A stretch of 64,000 nucleotides of DNA from Ketobacter sp. MCCC 1A13808 (GTDB lineage: Bacteria; Pseudomonadota; Gammaproteobacteria; Pseudomonadales; Ketobacteraceae), in contig NZ_VRKW01000005.1 of assembly GCF_009746715.1 (NCBI RefSeq), forward strand, positions 124,001 to 188,000. Reading direction: 5' to 3'. The notes beneath the pieces were generated by a model. The model was given only the letters and a program-made list of their open reading frames with translations, had not been told where the DNA came from and ran no database searches. Positions 10,501 through 18,381 of the stretch are shown here, one piece after another. A program made the position numbers and the translations under genes. Each line of letters begins with the position of its first letter. The first letter of the stretch is position 1.

Positions 10501-10745
10501 ATTTGCTGGTGGAAAGGGCGCTTGTGACCAGTCCGCGTGCGGAGTGTGATCTGGTGGCAACAACCGTCGTTGATGGTCAGTCTGTGGGTTGGGTGATGAA
10601 TGCGCGGCAGGGTTTTGTGCCAAGCGATACCGGCCTGACTTCCGCTACCACGTTAGATGGTGTGCTGGACTATGCAACCGGTAAGGACAGCACAGCTACC
10701 TTTACCTGTGTGCCGCCGGGAAGTGGTACACGCATGGGTGGTTGA
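7569..10745 (+). CDS. Exported beta-propeller protein with two c-type haem motifs
   Basis: The 1058-residue protein from ATG 7569 starts with a signal peptide (MNPLRHGLYSLVLITAAGSA, cut probably after AMA). The frame is open from 7521, but CGGAGAG supports 7569. Residues about 20-155 look like a beta-sandwich. Residues about 156-200 are a Cys/Pro linker with six Cys in units such as ECPGGPECP and SCPVDPPQCP. Residues about 215-680 carry YVTN-type propeller repeats (GNTLYAVNTPDNKVEVYDV, LWVSNHLSDSVSIVDV). The C-terminal third has two haem-binding CXXCH motifs, CAGCH at about 694 and CNGCH at about 848, with FRGMKGNGPMHWRGDR between them, as in di-haem cytochrome c peroxidase/MauG-like proteins. 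It is likely periplasmic or surface-exposed and redox active. Substrate unknown. It has its own terminator and sits between flagellin and glycosylation genes. Confidence 0.85.
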   Translation: MNPLRHGLYSLVLITAAGSAMADVIFEDDFAQGTGIFATEGRVYTGNYGIRMRGGVASGSSVTSSAISTQGYENLVLQFRREASGLDSGETGTASVSINGGAFTPLESITDGNAATMDFPLPDTASGKNIRVRFALQASSFFETYTIASLTLNGDGGDEPPAECPGGPECPVEPECPGDPSCPVDPPQCPGDPDCPPPTSEFEFPSAPTGKPAAGDFVTFESGHVRPMALSGDGNTLYAVNTPDNKVEVYDVSGTTPQLVERIRVGMEPVAVALLNDSQLWVSNHLSDSVSIVDVSVSPAVIKQTLLVGDEPRDIVFGGANDQFAFITVAHRGQNVPFDPKMQTAGVGRADVWVFDTGNTGNTLTGEPRTILNMFGDTTRALARSPDGETIYAAVFNSGNRTTVLTDDRENGDILDKAPPFENVEGAQQPETGLIVQYNGRNWVDNGDPTSGVAPKIWDQRVKLSLPDYDVFEIDASGGTPRVVNRISGVGTTLFNMAVNPSNGQVYVSNQEARNVVRFEGPGNNSTTVNGHFVESRITVINNGNPNPRHLNKHINYNSRPGTGTAAERNAALATPLEMAVSNNGANLYLAAMGSDKLARFSTSQLASDNFTPSADDHVKLSGGGPTGVVLDEARNRAFVTTRFDNGISIVSTGGRMSESAHVTMNNPEPAVVKNGRRFLYDATYTSSRGDSSCAGCHIFGNMDHLAWDLGNPDEDVAEVVNTYNRNTPSFLGNDEFHPMKGPMTTQSFRGMKGNGPMHWRGDRQAQTRSAGETLEEQSFEDFIVAFPGLLGRATPLTDQEMDAFAKYALELTYPPNPVMNLDNSLTAQLEQAYDVYNNKRTDGTITCNGCHRIDPVNGNFGTDGTMTIEGAGVEEDMKIPHLRNVYERVGMFGYNSLFRGPGQIGDQIRGFGYDNMGSAGTVSIFLDSPTFNLTAAELVQVEALAIAAPSDMNPIVGQQVTVTKANRTRSDVRNRINLLVERALVTSPRAECDLVATTVVDGQSVGWVMNARQGFVPSDTGLTSATTLDGVLDYATGKDSTATFTCVPPGSGTRMGG

Positions 10746-10779
10746 TCGCGGAGTGTAAATTAAGGAGCAATAAGCAAGT

Positions 10780-10810
10780 AAAAGGGGCGTCATTTGATGC
10801 CCCTTTTTTT
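10780..10810 (+). terminator. Rho-independent terminator after the propeller/cytochrome gene
   Basis: The stem GGGGCGTCA with TGATGCCCC (one G-T pair) is preceded by AAAA and followed by seven T (10804-10810). Its outer stem matches the terminator after the first flagellin at 7274. Confidence 0.93.
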
Positions 10811-10940
10811 ATTTTCCAAGCTGAACAAATCCATAGAAATTGGAGGTTTAATAAAGCGCTCAACCGCAGCAAATATTTGAAAAAGCGAGATTTTCTGCTT
10901 CACTTAGCCAGTAAAGGTGGCCGGTTGAGGAAAGGCGTAT

Positions 10941-12818
10941 ATGAAAGATCCCACGGAAAATGTGGATGCAATGGCCGTTCTGCGTCTGTTTGAAGCCGAT
11001 GTCACCGGAAGGCGCTATGAGCAGGCTGAAGAGTGCCTTTCCTGGTTAACTAAAAACTGTTCGATACACGCAGCCCAACCCAACAAGGTTATATTGCCCA
11101 CCTTTGATGAGCGGGAAGTGGTTTATGTTGCTACACGAATGGCAAGTAGCCTGTGTCAGTTATTCAGTGATCCTGGGTTTGGAATATCAGACAAGAAATT
11201 CAGCCATTATGCACTTGGGCACGGCAGCCTGATAACCTTGCTCGGGGTGTCGGGGTTTGGTAATGCCGATCATGTGATTCAAAACTTGTTGGAGCCGCTT
11301 GAAAACCGAAAGCGGGAATCCGTATCCCGGGAGACATTCAACAAAATTCTATTGCTACACAGTATCGATTCTGAAGTAAAACTACCCTATAGCCAATACC
11401 TACAAAGTCATCCACGACATATTCTCTGGCTGGTGTTACTGGCAGTGGCCTCGCTGTTTTGTGTAACAGAACGGGAAAATTCGGCGCGCAATCAGCTAAT
11501 TTCATCAATGATGCAAGGCTTCGATATCTCGGCATTCGAAACACCTATGCTGGGTTGGCTCTGTATCGCCTGGATGCATTGCAGTTATGCAACTATTCCT
11601 GAACGGGATCAATTCAAAAAACTACTGAACCGGATGCTGGTTTACTGGATGAAAGGAATTGGAATAGAACAATATCAAATGGCAAAACAGCACCAGAAAC
11701 GAAATAAGCCGGTATTGTTAGTGATAAATGAATTCTTTAAATCCAGCCACGCTATGTACCGCTGTTATGCCCCAACCATAATGGCCCTGCGCGAACACTT
11801 TTATGTTATCGGGATGACCCAGGAAAAAGATTGTGATGAAGTCTCGGTAAAATGTTTTGATGAACATGAGTATATTGAGTGGCGTGAACATGTCGGCGAT
11901 TTTCTGGATAAAACAATTAATACAATAAAGAATATCTCCCCGGACGCTATTTACTATCCCAGTGTTGGTATGCAGATTACATCAATTCTACTCGCGAATA
12001 TAAGATTAGCACCTTGTCAATTCATGACCCTTGGTCATCCCGCCAGCTCACATTCCGATGTTATGGATTACTGCCTAAATGAAAATCAGTTTCTTGGAGA
12101 CAGTAAACTGTTCTCGGAGAAATTAAGGATAGTAGATGATAATGCATCAAATTTTTCCCCTCATATTGATCAGCCGCCTCGGTCGGAGCTCTTGGGGTGG
12201 AAGAAACCATTGCAATCAGGAGAGCCGGTGCGGATTATTATTACCGGCTCTGCGATGAAGATAAATGCTGAGTTTGTCAGTGTGTTGTCGACTATTGAGA
12301 CGAAAACTGTAAGTGAAGTAGAGTTTCATTTTATCCCTAATCTGAATAATTTGTCGATTTGCCTCTTCCGTAAGAAATTGGCGTCGATGCTGAAGCGGTT
12401 CGTGGTACATCCTTCGATGGGTTATCAACAGTATTTGCGTCTAGTCGCCCGTTGTCAGATTCATCTAAGTCCCTTTCCGTTTGGAAGTACCAACAGTCTG
12501 GTTGACTCGATGTTACTTGGCTTGCCTTTGGTAGTAATGAAAACAGAAAATTGTGCTTTGCAGATTGATGCAGGCATTATCGGAAAATTACAGCTAGAAG
12601 AACTCACACCAGCCGCTTCAAATGACGAATACATTAACCAGGCCTGTCGTCTCATTGATAACCAGGATGCACGTGAGCGTCTTACTCACATGGTCGAGGA
12701 GGCAGATATAGAAAAGATTTACTTTGAAATCCGCCCAGCAGAGGCGGAGCGGTGTGCTCAGAAAATACTGGAAATGGTGCTGTATCATGAACCAGACGCC
12801 ATAAAGTTTGCGCAATAG
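10941..12818 (+). CDS. HMW1C-like protein glycosyltransferase (GT41 family)
   Basis: At 625 residues this matches full-length HMW1C-type cytoplasmic glycosyltransferases: a helical N-terminal domain (about 1-240) and a GT-B catalytic half (about 250-600). Family signatures include GHPASSHSDVMDYCL (about 363), a Met-Lys in ITGSAMKIN, HPSMGYQQYLRLV and SPFPFGSTNSLVDSM (about 510), where an Asn and an Asp four residues apart match UDP-sugar contacts known in HMW1C. HMW1C enzymes put hexoses on Asn in N-X-S/T; related GT41 enzymes modify Ser/Thr, and some modify flagellins. The position between two flagellin genes and before sugar-modifying genes suggests flagellin as substrate. GAGGAAAGG precedes ATG 10941. 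Linkage type (N or O) and sugar donor cannot be read from sequence. Confidence 0.85.
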   Translation: MKDPTENVDAMAVLRLFEADVTGRRYEQAEECLSWLTKNCSIHAAQPNKVILPTFDEREVVYVATRMASSLCQLFSDPGFGISDKKFSHYALGHGSLITLLGVSGFGNADHVIQNLLEPLENRKRESVSRETFNKILLLHSIDSEVKLPYSQYLQSHPRHILWLVLLAVASLFCVTERENSARNQLISSMMQGFDISAFETPMLGWLCIAWMHCSYATIPERDQFKKLLNRMLVYWMKGIGIEQYQMAKQHQKRNKPVLLVINEFFKSSHAMYRCYAPTIMALREHFYVIGMTQEKDCDEVSVKCFDEHEYIEWREHVGDFLDKTINTIKNISPDAIYYPSVGMQITSILLANIRLAPCQFMTLGHPASSHSDVMDYCLNENQFLGDSKLFSEKLRIVDDNASNFSPHIDQPPRSELLGWKKPLQSGEPVRIIITGSAMKINAEFVSVLSTIETKTVSEVEFHFIPNLNNLSICLFRKKLASMLKRFVVHPSMGYQQYLRLVARCQIHLSPFPFGSTNSLVDSMLLGLPLVVMKTENCALQIDAGIIGKLQLEELTPAASNDEYINQACRLIDNQDARERLTHMVEEADIEKIYFEIRPAEAERCAQKILEMVLYHEPDAIKFAQ

Positions 12819-12840
12819 CGCTGGGACCGGAGAGGTACAG

Positions 12841-13977
12841 ATGACCGGATTAGAAGTCACGTTTCGTCTGCTGGTTTTCCCGCTGGATATTGACAGAGCC
12901 CGGGAAATGATCACATTTGCCGGATCACTGGGCGCCGAAGTGATCGGTGCTAGCTCGATAATGAAGACAGTAGAAGCCCGGCAATATTCTGTGACGTCTT
13001 TCCATTATTTGCCCTTTGTCACTGAAAGTGCATTTGAAGCGGCCTTTCAGGCTCTGTTGGAAACTGAAAGGATCACTCATGTATATACGCCACACGGTGT
13101 GATCTGGTCGCACCTGATGCGCTGTCGTCAACAGCAACCTGAATTCTATCAGTTCCATCTATGCCAGCCATCTCCTTATGAGGAAGACTGGCTGCGACTA
13201 CTGCCAAGCCAGGCATGGGCTGATCAGGTTATGGCGGATAACTTTGTGGAGGCATTGCATTGTCCGGGGAAAGTAGAAAGGAGAGAACCGCTGCGGTGGG
13301 GTCAGCTTGTGAGCCTGCACCAACAGTTTACTCATATTCCCGGGCAATCTGATGATCGTAAATTAGCTGCGCTGACTCATATCGCACGTCTTTTACCATT
13401 GGGTAATCTAGTGGAAGTGGGATCTTTCCAGGGCCGGTCAGCCTTTGCAATTGGATGGCTGGCTAAACATTACAGTGTTGGAAATCTGGTGTGTGTTGAT
13501 CCCTGGGACAATAGCAAAGTTAAAGACCAGGGAGAGCAGGCTCAGATTGTTAATCAGGAGTTGCTTAGTGGGCGGGATATATTGGATCTGGACCAAGTTT
13601 TTTATAGTTTCATTGGTGCAGTTTCTTTGCTCGACAATGTGGGCTATATCCGTGAGACCTCCGAAGTTGCCGTAGGAGTTTATAAAAACGCGGTTAGCCA
13701 GGGTTTCCTGCCTTCGAATGAACTTAATGCGCTGCCTTTAACTGATCAAATCTCGATGTTGCATATTGATGGCAATCATCGCTACGACTTTGTCCGTCAA
13801 GATATAGAACTGTGGCTTCCCCTGGTAATGAATGGCGGGTGGGTATTGTTGGATGATTATGTCTGGGCATTTGGTGATGGTCCCAGGCGTGCTGGAGATG
13901 AACTGCTGGCGACCGGAAATTTTGATGTTGCTTTTACTGCTTCAGACACCCTGTTTTTGCGTAAAGGCAATGCGTAG
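12841..13977 (+). CDS. Two-domain protein: N-terminal preATP-grasp-like fold, C-terminal class I methyltransferase
   Basis: From ATG 12841 (GGAGAGG just upstream) the protein has 378 residues. Residues 1-about 110 look like the Rossmann-type domain that precedes ATP-grasp modules (FRLLVFPLDIDRAREMI, THVYTPHGVIWSHL). Residues about 165-375 form a SAM-dependent methyltransferase: LVEVGSFQGRSAFAIGWL (motif I), LVCVDPWDN, MLHIDGNHRYDFVRQDI and GGWVLLDDYVW, as in Methyltransf_24-type enzymes. The stop codon abuts the ATG of the ATP-grasp gene with no gap, so the two are translated together. It may methylate a sugar or acyl substituent of the flagellin glycan; that is inference. Confidence 0.75.
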   Translation: MTGLEVTFRLLVFPLDIDRAREMITFAGSLGAEVIGASSIMKTVEARQYSVTSFHYLPFVTESAFEAAFQALLETERITHVYTPHGVIWSHLMRCRQQQPEFYQFHLCQPSPYEEDWLRLLPSQAWADQVMADNFVEALHCPGKVERREPLRWGQLVSLHQQFTHIPGQSDDRKLAALTHIARLLPLGNLVEVGSFQGRSAFAIGWLAKHYSVGNLVCVDPWDNSKVKDQGEQAQIVNQELLSGRDILDLDQVFYSFIGAVSLLDNVGYIRETSEVAVGVYKNAVSQGFLPSNELNALPLTDQISMLHIDGNHRYDFVRQDIELWLPLVMNGGWVLLDDYVWAFGDGPRRAGDELLATGNFDVAFTASDTLFLRKGNA

Positions 13978-15126
13978 ATGAGCAGGGTTTTACTGCTTGA
14001 TACCAACTTGTCAGCGTACCCAATACATCAGTTTCTTGTGGGGCAGGGGCATGATGTCTTTGTTTTGGGAGGGAATCCTGACGACTATTTGGCGAAAATA
14101 TCGAAGAACTACATTCAGTATGATTACTCCGATCGGATACACATGCCTGCCATTCTTAATCATTACAAAGTCGATTATCTTGTGCCAGGGTGCAATGATT
14201 TATCTTACATCGTTTGTGCAGAATTGAATGAAGTAACGGTCTTCAACGGGATTGATAGTGTTGCAACTACTCATGTTCTAAATAATAAAAAGCAATTTCG
14301 GCAATTTGCTATTGAGAACAAAATTCCTGTACCTGTGTTGCTTACGGAGAGTGAAGCGCTGGATCAGTTGCCGGTGATCGTTAAACCTGTCGACTCCTAT
14401 AGCGGTCGAGGGGTAACCGTTATCAGAAAAAGAGACGATTGCGCACTACAGGAAGCTATTACTCTATCGAAAAGTCAGTCTCGTAGCGGACAATACTTAA
14501 TAGAAAAGTATGTGCAAGGTCAGCTGCTGAGTCACTCTGCATTTCTGAAAGACCAGAGGATTATGTTAGATTTTTTCGTAGAGGAACAGTGTATTGCGAG
14601 CCCTTTCGCAGTTGATACAAGTAGAGTGGTGACAGGTTTGTCGTGCGAGATGTCGGAGAATATTCGTCGGGTAGTCGAGCAGATGGCCGCAAATCTTGGC
14701 TTGGCCGACGGACTTTTTCATTCCCAGTTTATCATGCAGGATGATGATTACCGGATTATTGAAGTTACCCGACGTTGTCCGGGTGATCTATATAGTTTAT
14801 TGATCGAATACTCTACTGGTATTAAGTATGCCGATATGTACACCAATCCGTTTCTGGGTAATCCTCAGGTTGTTGTGGGAACGCCATCAACGAAGCTTAT
14901 AGTGAGGCATACAATTACCACCCCTGAGGAAACGTATTTTAGTAGCATTAAGTTCATCCGACCGGTGAAACAGGTGGGTTATTTTTCCCTGGCCAGATCC
15001 GGAGATCAGATCGGTTTAGCTCCCCTGGGCCGTATAGGGATATTTTTTACTGAGTCGGACTCTCAGGAGGAACAAGCACTCATTTATGATGAGTTGACGC
15101 GACGGGTTCTATATGTCATTGAATGA
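13978..15126 (+). CDS. ATP-grasp ligase
   Basis: The 382-residue protein has an N-terminal preATP fold (MSRVLLLDTNLSAYP, IQYDYSDRIHMPAIL) and an ATP-grasp core with LPVIVKPVDSYSGRGV (ATP-binding Lys and glycine loop), YLIEKYVQGQLLSHS and a metal-binding end RIIEVTRRCPGDLYSLL. Such enzymes join a carboxylate to an amine or similar nucleophile through an acyl-phosphate. Next to methyltransferases, an oxidoreductase and an aminotransferase, it could attach an amino-acid-like or hydroxyacyl group to an amino sugar. It abuts the gene before it and overlaps the next by 14 bases, so the three form one translational unit. The exact substrate is unknown. Confidence 0.82.
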   Translation: MSRVLLLDTNLSAYPIHQFLVGQGHDVFVLGGNPDDYLAKISKNYIQYDYSDRIHMPAILNHYKVDYLVPGCNDLSYIVCAELNEVTVFNGIDSVATTHVLNNKKQFRQFAIENKIPVPVLLTESEALDQLPVIVKPVDSYSGRGVTVIRKRDDCALQEAITLSKSQSRSGQYLIEKYVQGQLLSHSAFLKDQRIMLDFFVEEQCIASPFAVDTSRVVTGLSCEMSENIRRVVEQMAANLGLADGLFHSQFIMQDDDYRIIEVTRRCPGDLYSLLIEYSTGIKYADMYTNPFLGNPQVVVGTPSTKLIVRHTITTPEETYFSSIKFIRPVKQVGYFSLARSGDQIGLAPLGRIGIFFTESDSQEEQALIYDELTRRVLYVIE

Positions 15127-16243
15127 AAACACACAGGCTTTAACGGATCCGGCCGATTCACGCGAGTTTGTAGCCAGAGTGAAGTTAGCTTTACGTATAA
15201 AAAAACCGGAGCAATCTGCTTTCACGTTCCTTGAAAATAGACTGGCTATACCCCGGTATATTATTGGCCGGAATGAAGAATCTGTAGCTCTCAGGAAGCT
15301 AATCGAAGTGGACGGTGTTATCGATGATTACAATACCGCTCCATGCGATGAGTTTGGCACACCCATCGTTCGAAGTAGTGATTTGCCGGTAGACGCCTGG
15401 GTTGTCAATTGCTCCACATCTATAAGTCCTGTCGATGTTAACAGGCGACTTTCCGCATTGAATATTCAAGCTGCCATCGGAATAAATCAGATCATTGAGG
15501 CTGCCGGCGGTGTTCTGCGTTGGCCTTGGTTTGTACGTGACCAAAGACAGTCAGTTGAATGCAATATTACTCAGTGGGCTGAGTTATTTGACTCGCTGGC
15601 GGATGATGAATCGCAACGTACGCTATTGGATGTGGTGTGTTACCGGCTGACAGCGGATGCGGGGTATATGCAGAATTACGAGGTACGTGTAAATGATCAG
15701 TATTTCGAACCATTCATGAACTATTCCCGGGAAGTTTTTGTGGATGCCGGAGGTTTTGATGGTGATACAACTGAAGCATTTTGTCAGCGTTATCCGGATT
15801 ATAGGTCTGTACACCTATTTGAACCGTCTGCCGCTAATATGCAGGCGGCGAAGCTAAGATTGAGCGCGTATCGGGATATTCATTTTAAACAAGCGGCGCT
15901 GTCGGATACCGATGGGCTGCTCAATTTTAATGACAGCCTGGGCTCCGCGTCGACGGTAAGCGATACGTCGTCCGGCCAAGTTAGTGCATGTCGTCTTGAT
16001 GATGTTTTGGATGGCGAAGTTAGCTTTATAAAAATGGACCTGGAAGGCTGGGAAATGAAAGCACTCGCCGGTGCGAGCGATCTGATTCAAAAGAATCGTA
16101 GTAAACTGGCCATTGCGGTATATCACAATGCTAATGATTTCCTGGAGGTTTCGCGATATGTGCTGGCTTTGAACCCTGGACGACAGGTGTATCTACGTCA
16201 TTATACTCAAGGGTGGTCCGAAACTATTATGTACTTTAAATGA
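15113..16243 (+). CDS. FkbM-family SAM-dependent methyltransferase
   Basis: This 376-residue protein has an N-terminal region of about 190 residues without a clear family (it contains a TWRossmann-like stretch, RYIIGRNEESVALRKLIE), then a FkbM methyltransferase domain from about 200: EVFVDAGGFDGDTTEAF (SAM motif I), VHLFEPSAANM, FIKMDLEGWEMKALAGA and KLAIAVYHNANDF. FkbM enzymes O-methylate sugars or polyketides. Translation probably reinitiates at ATG 15113 inside the end of the ATP-grasp gene. In context it is a candidate for O-methylating the flagellin glycan. Confidence 0.88.
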   Translation: MSLNENTQALTDPADSREFVARVKLALRIKKPEQSAFTFLENRLAIPRYIIGRNEESVALRKLIEVDGVIDDYNTAPCDEFGTPIVRSSDLPVDAWVVNCSTSISPVDVNRRLSALNIQAAIGINQIIEAAGGVLRWPWFVRDQRQSVECNITQWAELFDSLADDESQRTLLDVVCYRLTADAGYMQNYEVRVNDQYFEPFMNYSREVFVDAGGFDGDTTEAFCQRYPDYRSVHLFEPSAANMQAAKLRLSAYRDIHFKQAALSDTDGLLNFNDSLGSASTVSDTSSGQVSACRLDDVLDGEVSFIKMDLEGWEMKALAGASDLIQKNRSKLAIAVYHNANDFLEVSRYVLALNPGRQVYLRHYTQGWSETIMYFK

Positions 16244-16295
16244 CTTTACTCATGCTTTTTTCTGGCAAAGCCGGAATCTTCATGGAGAAGAATAT

Positions 16296-17423
16296 ATGAA
16301 TTTGCTTCAGCAAGAACCACTTCAAATCGCATTTATCGGTGGAGGGGTTCATTCTGCTGTTGGTTATGCCCACTTTAATGCAACCCGGCTGGATGGGCAA
16401 TTTCGTTTGGTGGCCGGTTGTTTCAGCCGTAATGCGGAACAGAACCAGTTATCTGCATCCACTTATGGTGTAAATCCGGAACGAACCTACCCTACATGGC
16501 AGGCTTTGCTGGATGCAGAGTCAGGTCAGCTTGATGCAATCATTGTATTAACTCCGACTCCCGTTCATGCTGAGGTGGTTGTGAGCGCCCTGAATGCCGG
16601 GTTCGCGGTAATTTGTGAGAAGGCGTTGGGTATGTCTAGTGAGGAATGTCTCCGGATTGAACAGGTCAGAAGTGAAAAACAGGGTTATCTAGCGGTGACT
16701 TTTAACTACTCAGGTTATCCTATGGTACGTGAGATAAGACGGACTATTCGGGAAGGTAAGCTAGGAACATTACAACAAATCCAGGTTGAAATGCCACAGG
16801 AAGGGTATTTGCGTAAAGGCGCAAATCCCCAAATTTGGCGGCGTAGCGATTATGGTGTTCCCACTGTGTCACTCGATCTTGGTGTTCATGTACACCATTT
16901 AGTGGATTTTATCACACTCGGTAAAAAGCCAGTCAGCGTAGTTGGGGACCAAGCCAGCTATGGCCAGTTCGCTGAGGTTATAGATAATGTTTATAGTATC
17001 GCTCGCTATGAAGATAACGTGCGCGTGCAGAGCTGGTGGGGCAAGTCTGCTCTGGGTTATCGCAATGGGCTGCGTATCCGTGTGTTCGGCAGCGAAGGCA
17101 GTGCTGAATGGTATCAGATGGATCCGGAGATTCTGAGTTTTTCGGACAACACCGGGAGAACATTTCGTCTTGATCGTGGCTCCTCGGAAGCCGGATTGGC
17201 AATGGAGTCACGCTATAACCGGTTTAAAGCTGGGCATCCGTCCGGCTTTATCGAAGCTTTTGCAAACCTATATGCTGATATTGCCACAGATGTCCGTTGT
17301 TATCGAAATGGATGCCCGGATACGAATGAATTTGTTTATGGTTCACTGAATGCTGCTGAAGGCATGCTGTTTCTTGAAAAAGTTTCGGAATCTTCCAAAA
17401 CGAATAAATGGGTTTTAATCTGA
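16296..17423 (+). CDS. Gfo/Idh/MocA-family NAD(P)-dependent oxidoreductase
   Basis: The 375-residue protein has the dinucleotide-binding Rossmann opening (LQIAFIGGGVHSAVGYAHFN), the family EK motif in VICEKALGMSSEEC, and the beta-sheet substrate domain with TFNYSGYPMVREIRRTIREG and LDLGVHVHHLVDF. Enzymes of this family oxidise or reduce sugars and nucleotide sugars, often as the step before a DegT-type transamination; such an aminotransferase lies at 21697. GGAGAAG precedes ATG 16296. It is the last forward gene of this run and faces the reverse-strand desaturase 14 bases away. Confidence 0.88.
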   Translation: MNLLQQEPLQIAFIGGGVHSAVGYAHFNATRLDGQFRLVAGCFSRNAEQNQLSASTYGVNPERTYPTWQALLDAESGQLDAIIVLTPTPVHAEVVVSALNAGFAVICEKALGMSSEECLRIEQVRSEKQGYLAVTFNYSGYPMVREIRRTIREGKLGTLQQIQVEMPQEGYLRKGANPQIWRRSDYGVPTVSLDLGVHVHHLVDFITLGKKPVSVVGDQASYGQFAEVIDNVYSIARYEDNVRVQSWWGKSALGYRNGLRIRVFGSEGSAEWYQMDPEILSFSDNTGRTFRLDRGSSEAGLAMESRYNRFKAGHPSGFIEAFANLYADIATDVRCYRNGCPDTNEFVYGSLNAAEGMLFLEKVSESSKTNKWVLI

Positions 17424-17437
17424 GGATATAATCCAGT

Positions 17438-18373
17438 TTATCTGGCAGTTTCGGACTTCACAATTCTCCAAAAACGTCGCCGAAAAAATTCCAAGCTATC
17501 CGTGTTTTGTAAATGGCCTTTATCCTGTAGTTTCTGGTGCAGTTCAGAAAGCCGGTAATAGGGGATAGAAGGGAACAGGTGGTGTTCACCATGATAATTC
17601 ATCCCCGCATAGAGTATCGATAACCAACGGGGAAGAATTAAAGTGCGGGAAAATAATAGTGGGCCGTTTTCTTTGTGGTCAGCAAGCCCTGTGTGCTGAG
17701 CGGCCGCTAGCAGTCTGTTAGGGAAAGTTGCAGTAAAAGGTGCGCACCAGAAAATCATTCCTGCCATCAATCCGCCAGAAAGTATCAGCGCAATCAATAT
17801 CCCTGTTTGTAATATCGCAATCCTTCGGGCATGCATTGTAACGCTGGCGTTTTGATCCGGGATGTGTTCAATCTGAATAGGGTTGAAGGATATTGTTCTT
17901 CCAGCGGAGTTTAGTACCAGGTAAACAGATCGTCGGGCCATCATTCGAATATCTATGAGACAATAGAAAAAAATATCCAGAGGCCGGAAGCTTTGTTGTA
18001 TGGTAGCTTCCATATCCTTTTCTGAAAAGGTATTTATATGATGAACTTTGTGAGAAATTTCAAAGAAAGCTGGGTTATTCCAGAGTACATAACTTGAAAT
18101 TAAATAGAGAGTTCTATTAAGACGTTTTTGGGGGAAAACCTTTCCATGAAAAAGCTCATGGGACAAGCCAGCGTATCCTAAGAATTGAAGGCACGCTGAA
18201 TGTAAAAGAAATAAAACGAAAAAAATTAGAAAATGATCACCCTGAAATGCTAATAACGCACAGGAAATCAGTGCTGCATGCAGGATTATCCTAAATATAA
18301 TATGAGAAAAAGGAGTAAGGTATTCAGATTTATTTAAAGATATGAGCTCTTCCTTGCTTAATACATTGGACAT
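17438..18373 (-). CDS. Membrane fatty-acid-desaturase-like protein
   Basis: From ATG at 18373 the protein has 311 residues. The open frame runs further up but overlaps the preceding methyltransferase. Three histidine clusters typical of integral-membrane di-iron desaturases/hydroxylases are present: HELFH, HKVHH and HGEHH. Hydrophobic segments occur at about 25-65 and 185-215. The last box reads YHGEHHLFPSIPYYRLSELH, a strong family signature. It follows the O-methyltransferase with only 8 bases between, so they form a two-gene reverse operon. Whether it acts on a lipid or on an acyl group of the glycan is not clear. It is out of place in a flagellar locus. Confidence 0.82.
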   Translation of the reverse strand: MSNVLSKEELISLNKSEYLTPFSHIIFRIILHAALISCALLAFQGDHFLIFFVLFLLHSACLQFLGYAGLSHELFHGKVFPQKRLNRTLYLISSYVLWNNPAFFEISHKVHHINTFSEKDMEATIQQSFRPLDIFFYCLIDIRMMARRSVYLVLNSAGRTISFNPIQIEHIPDQNASVTMHARRIAILQTGILIALILSGGLMAGMIFWCAPFTATFPNRLLAAAQHTGLADHKENGPLLFSRTLILPRWLSILYAGMNYHGEHHLFPSIPYYRLSELHQKLQDKGHLQNTDSLEFFRRRFWRIVKSETAR

Positions 18374-18381
18374 AATGATTT

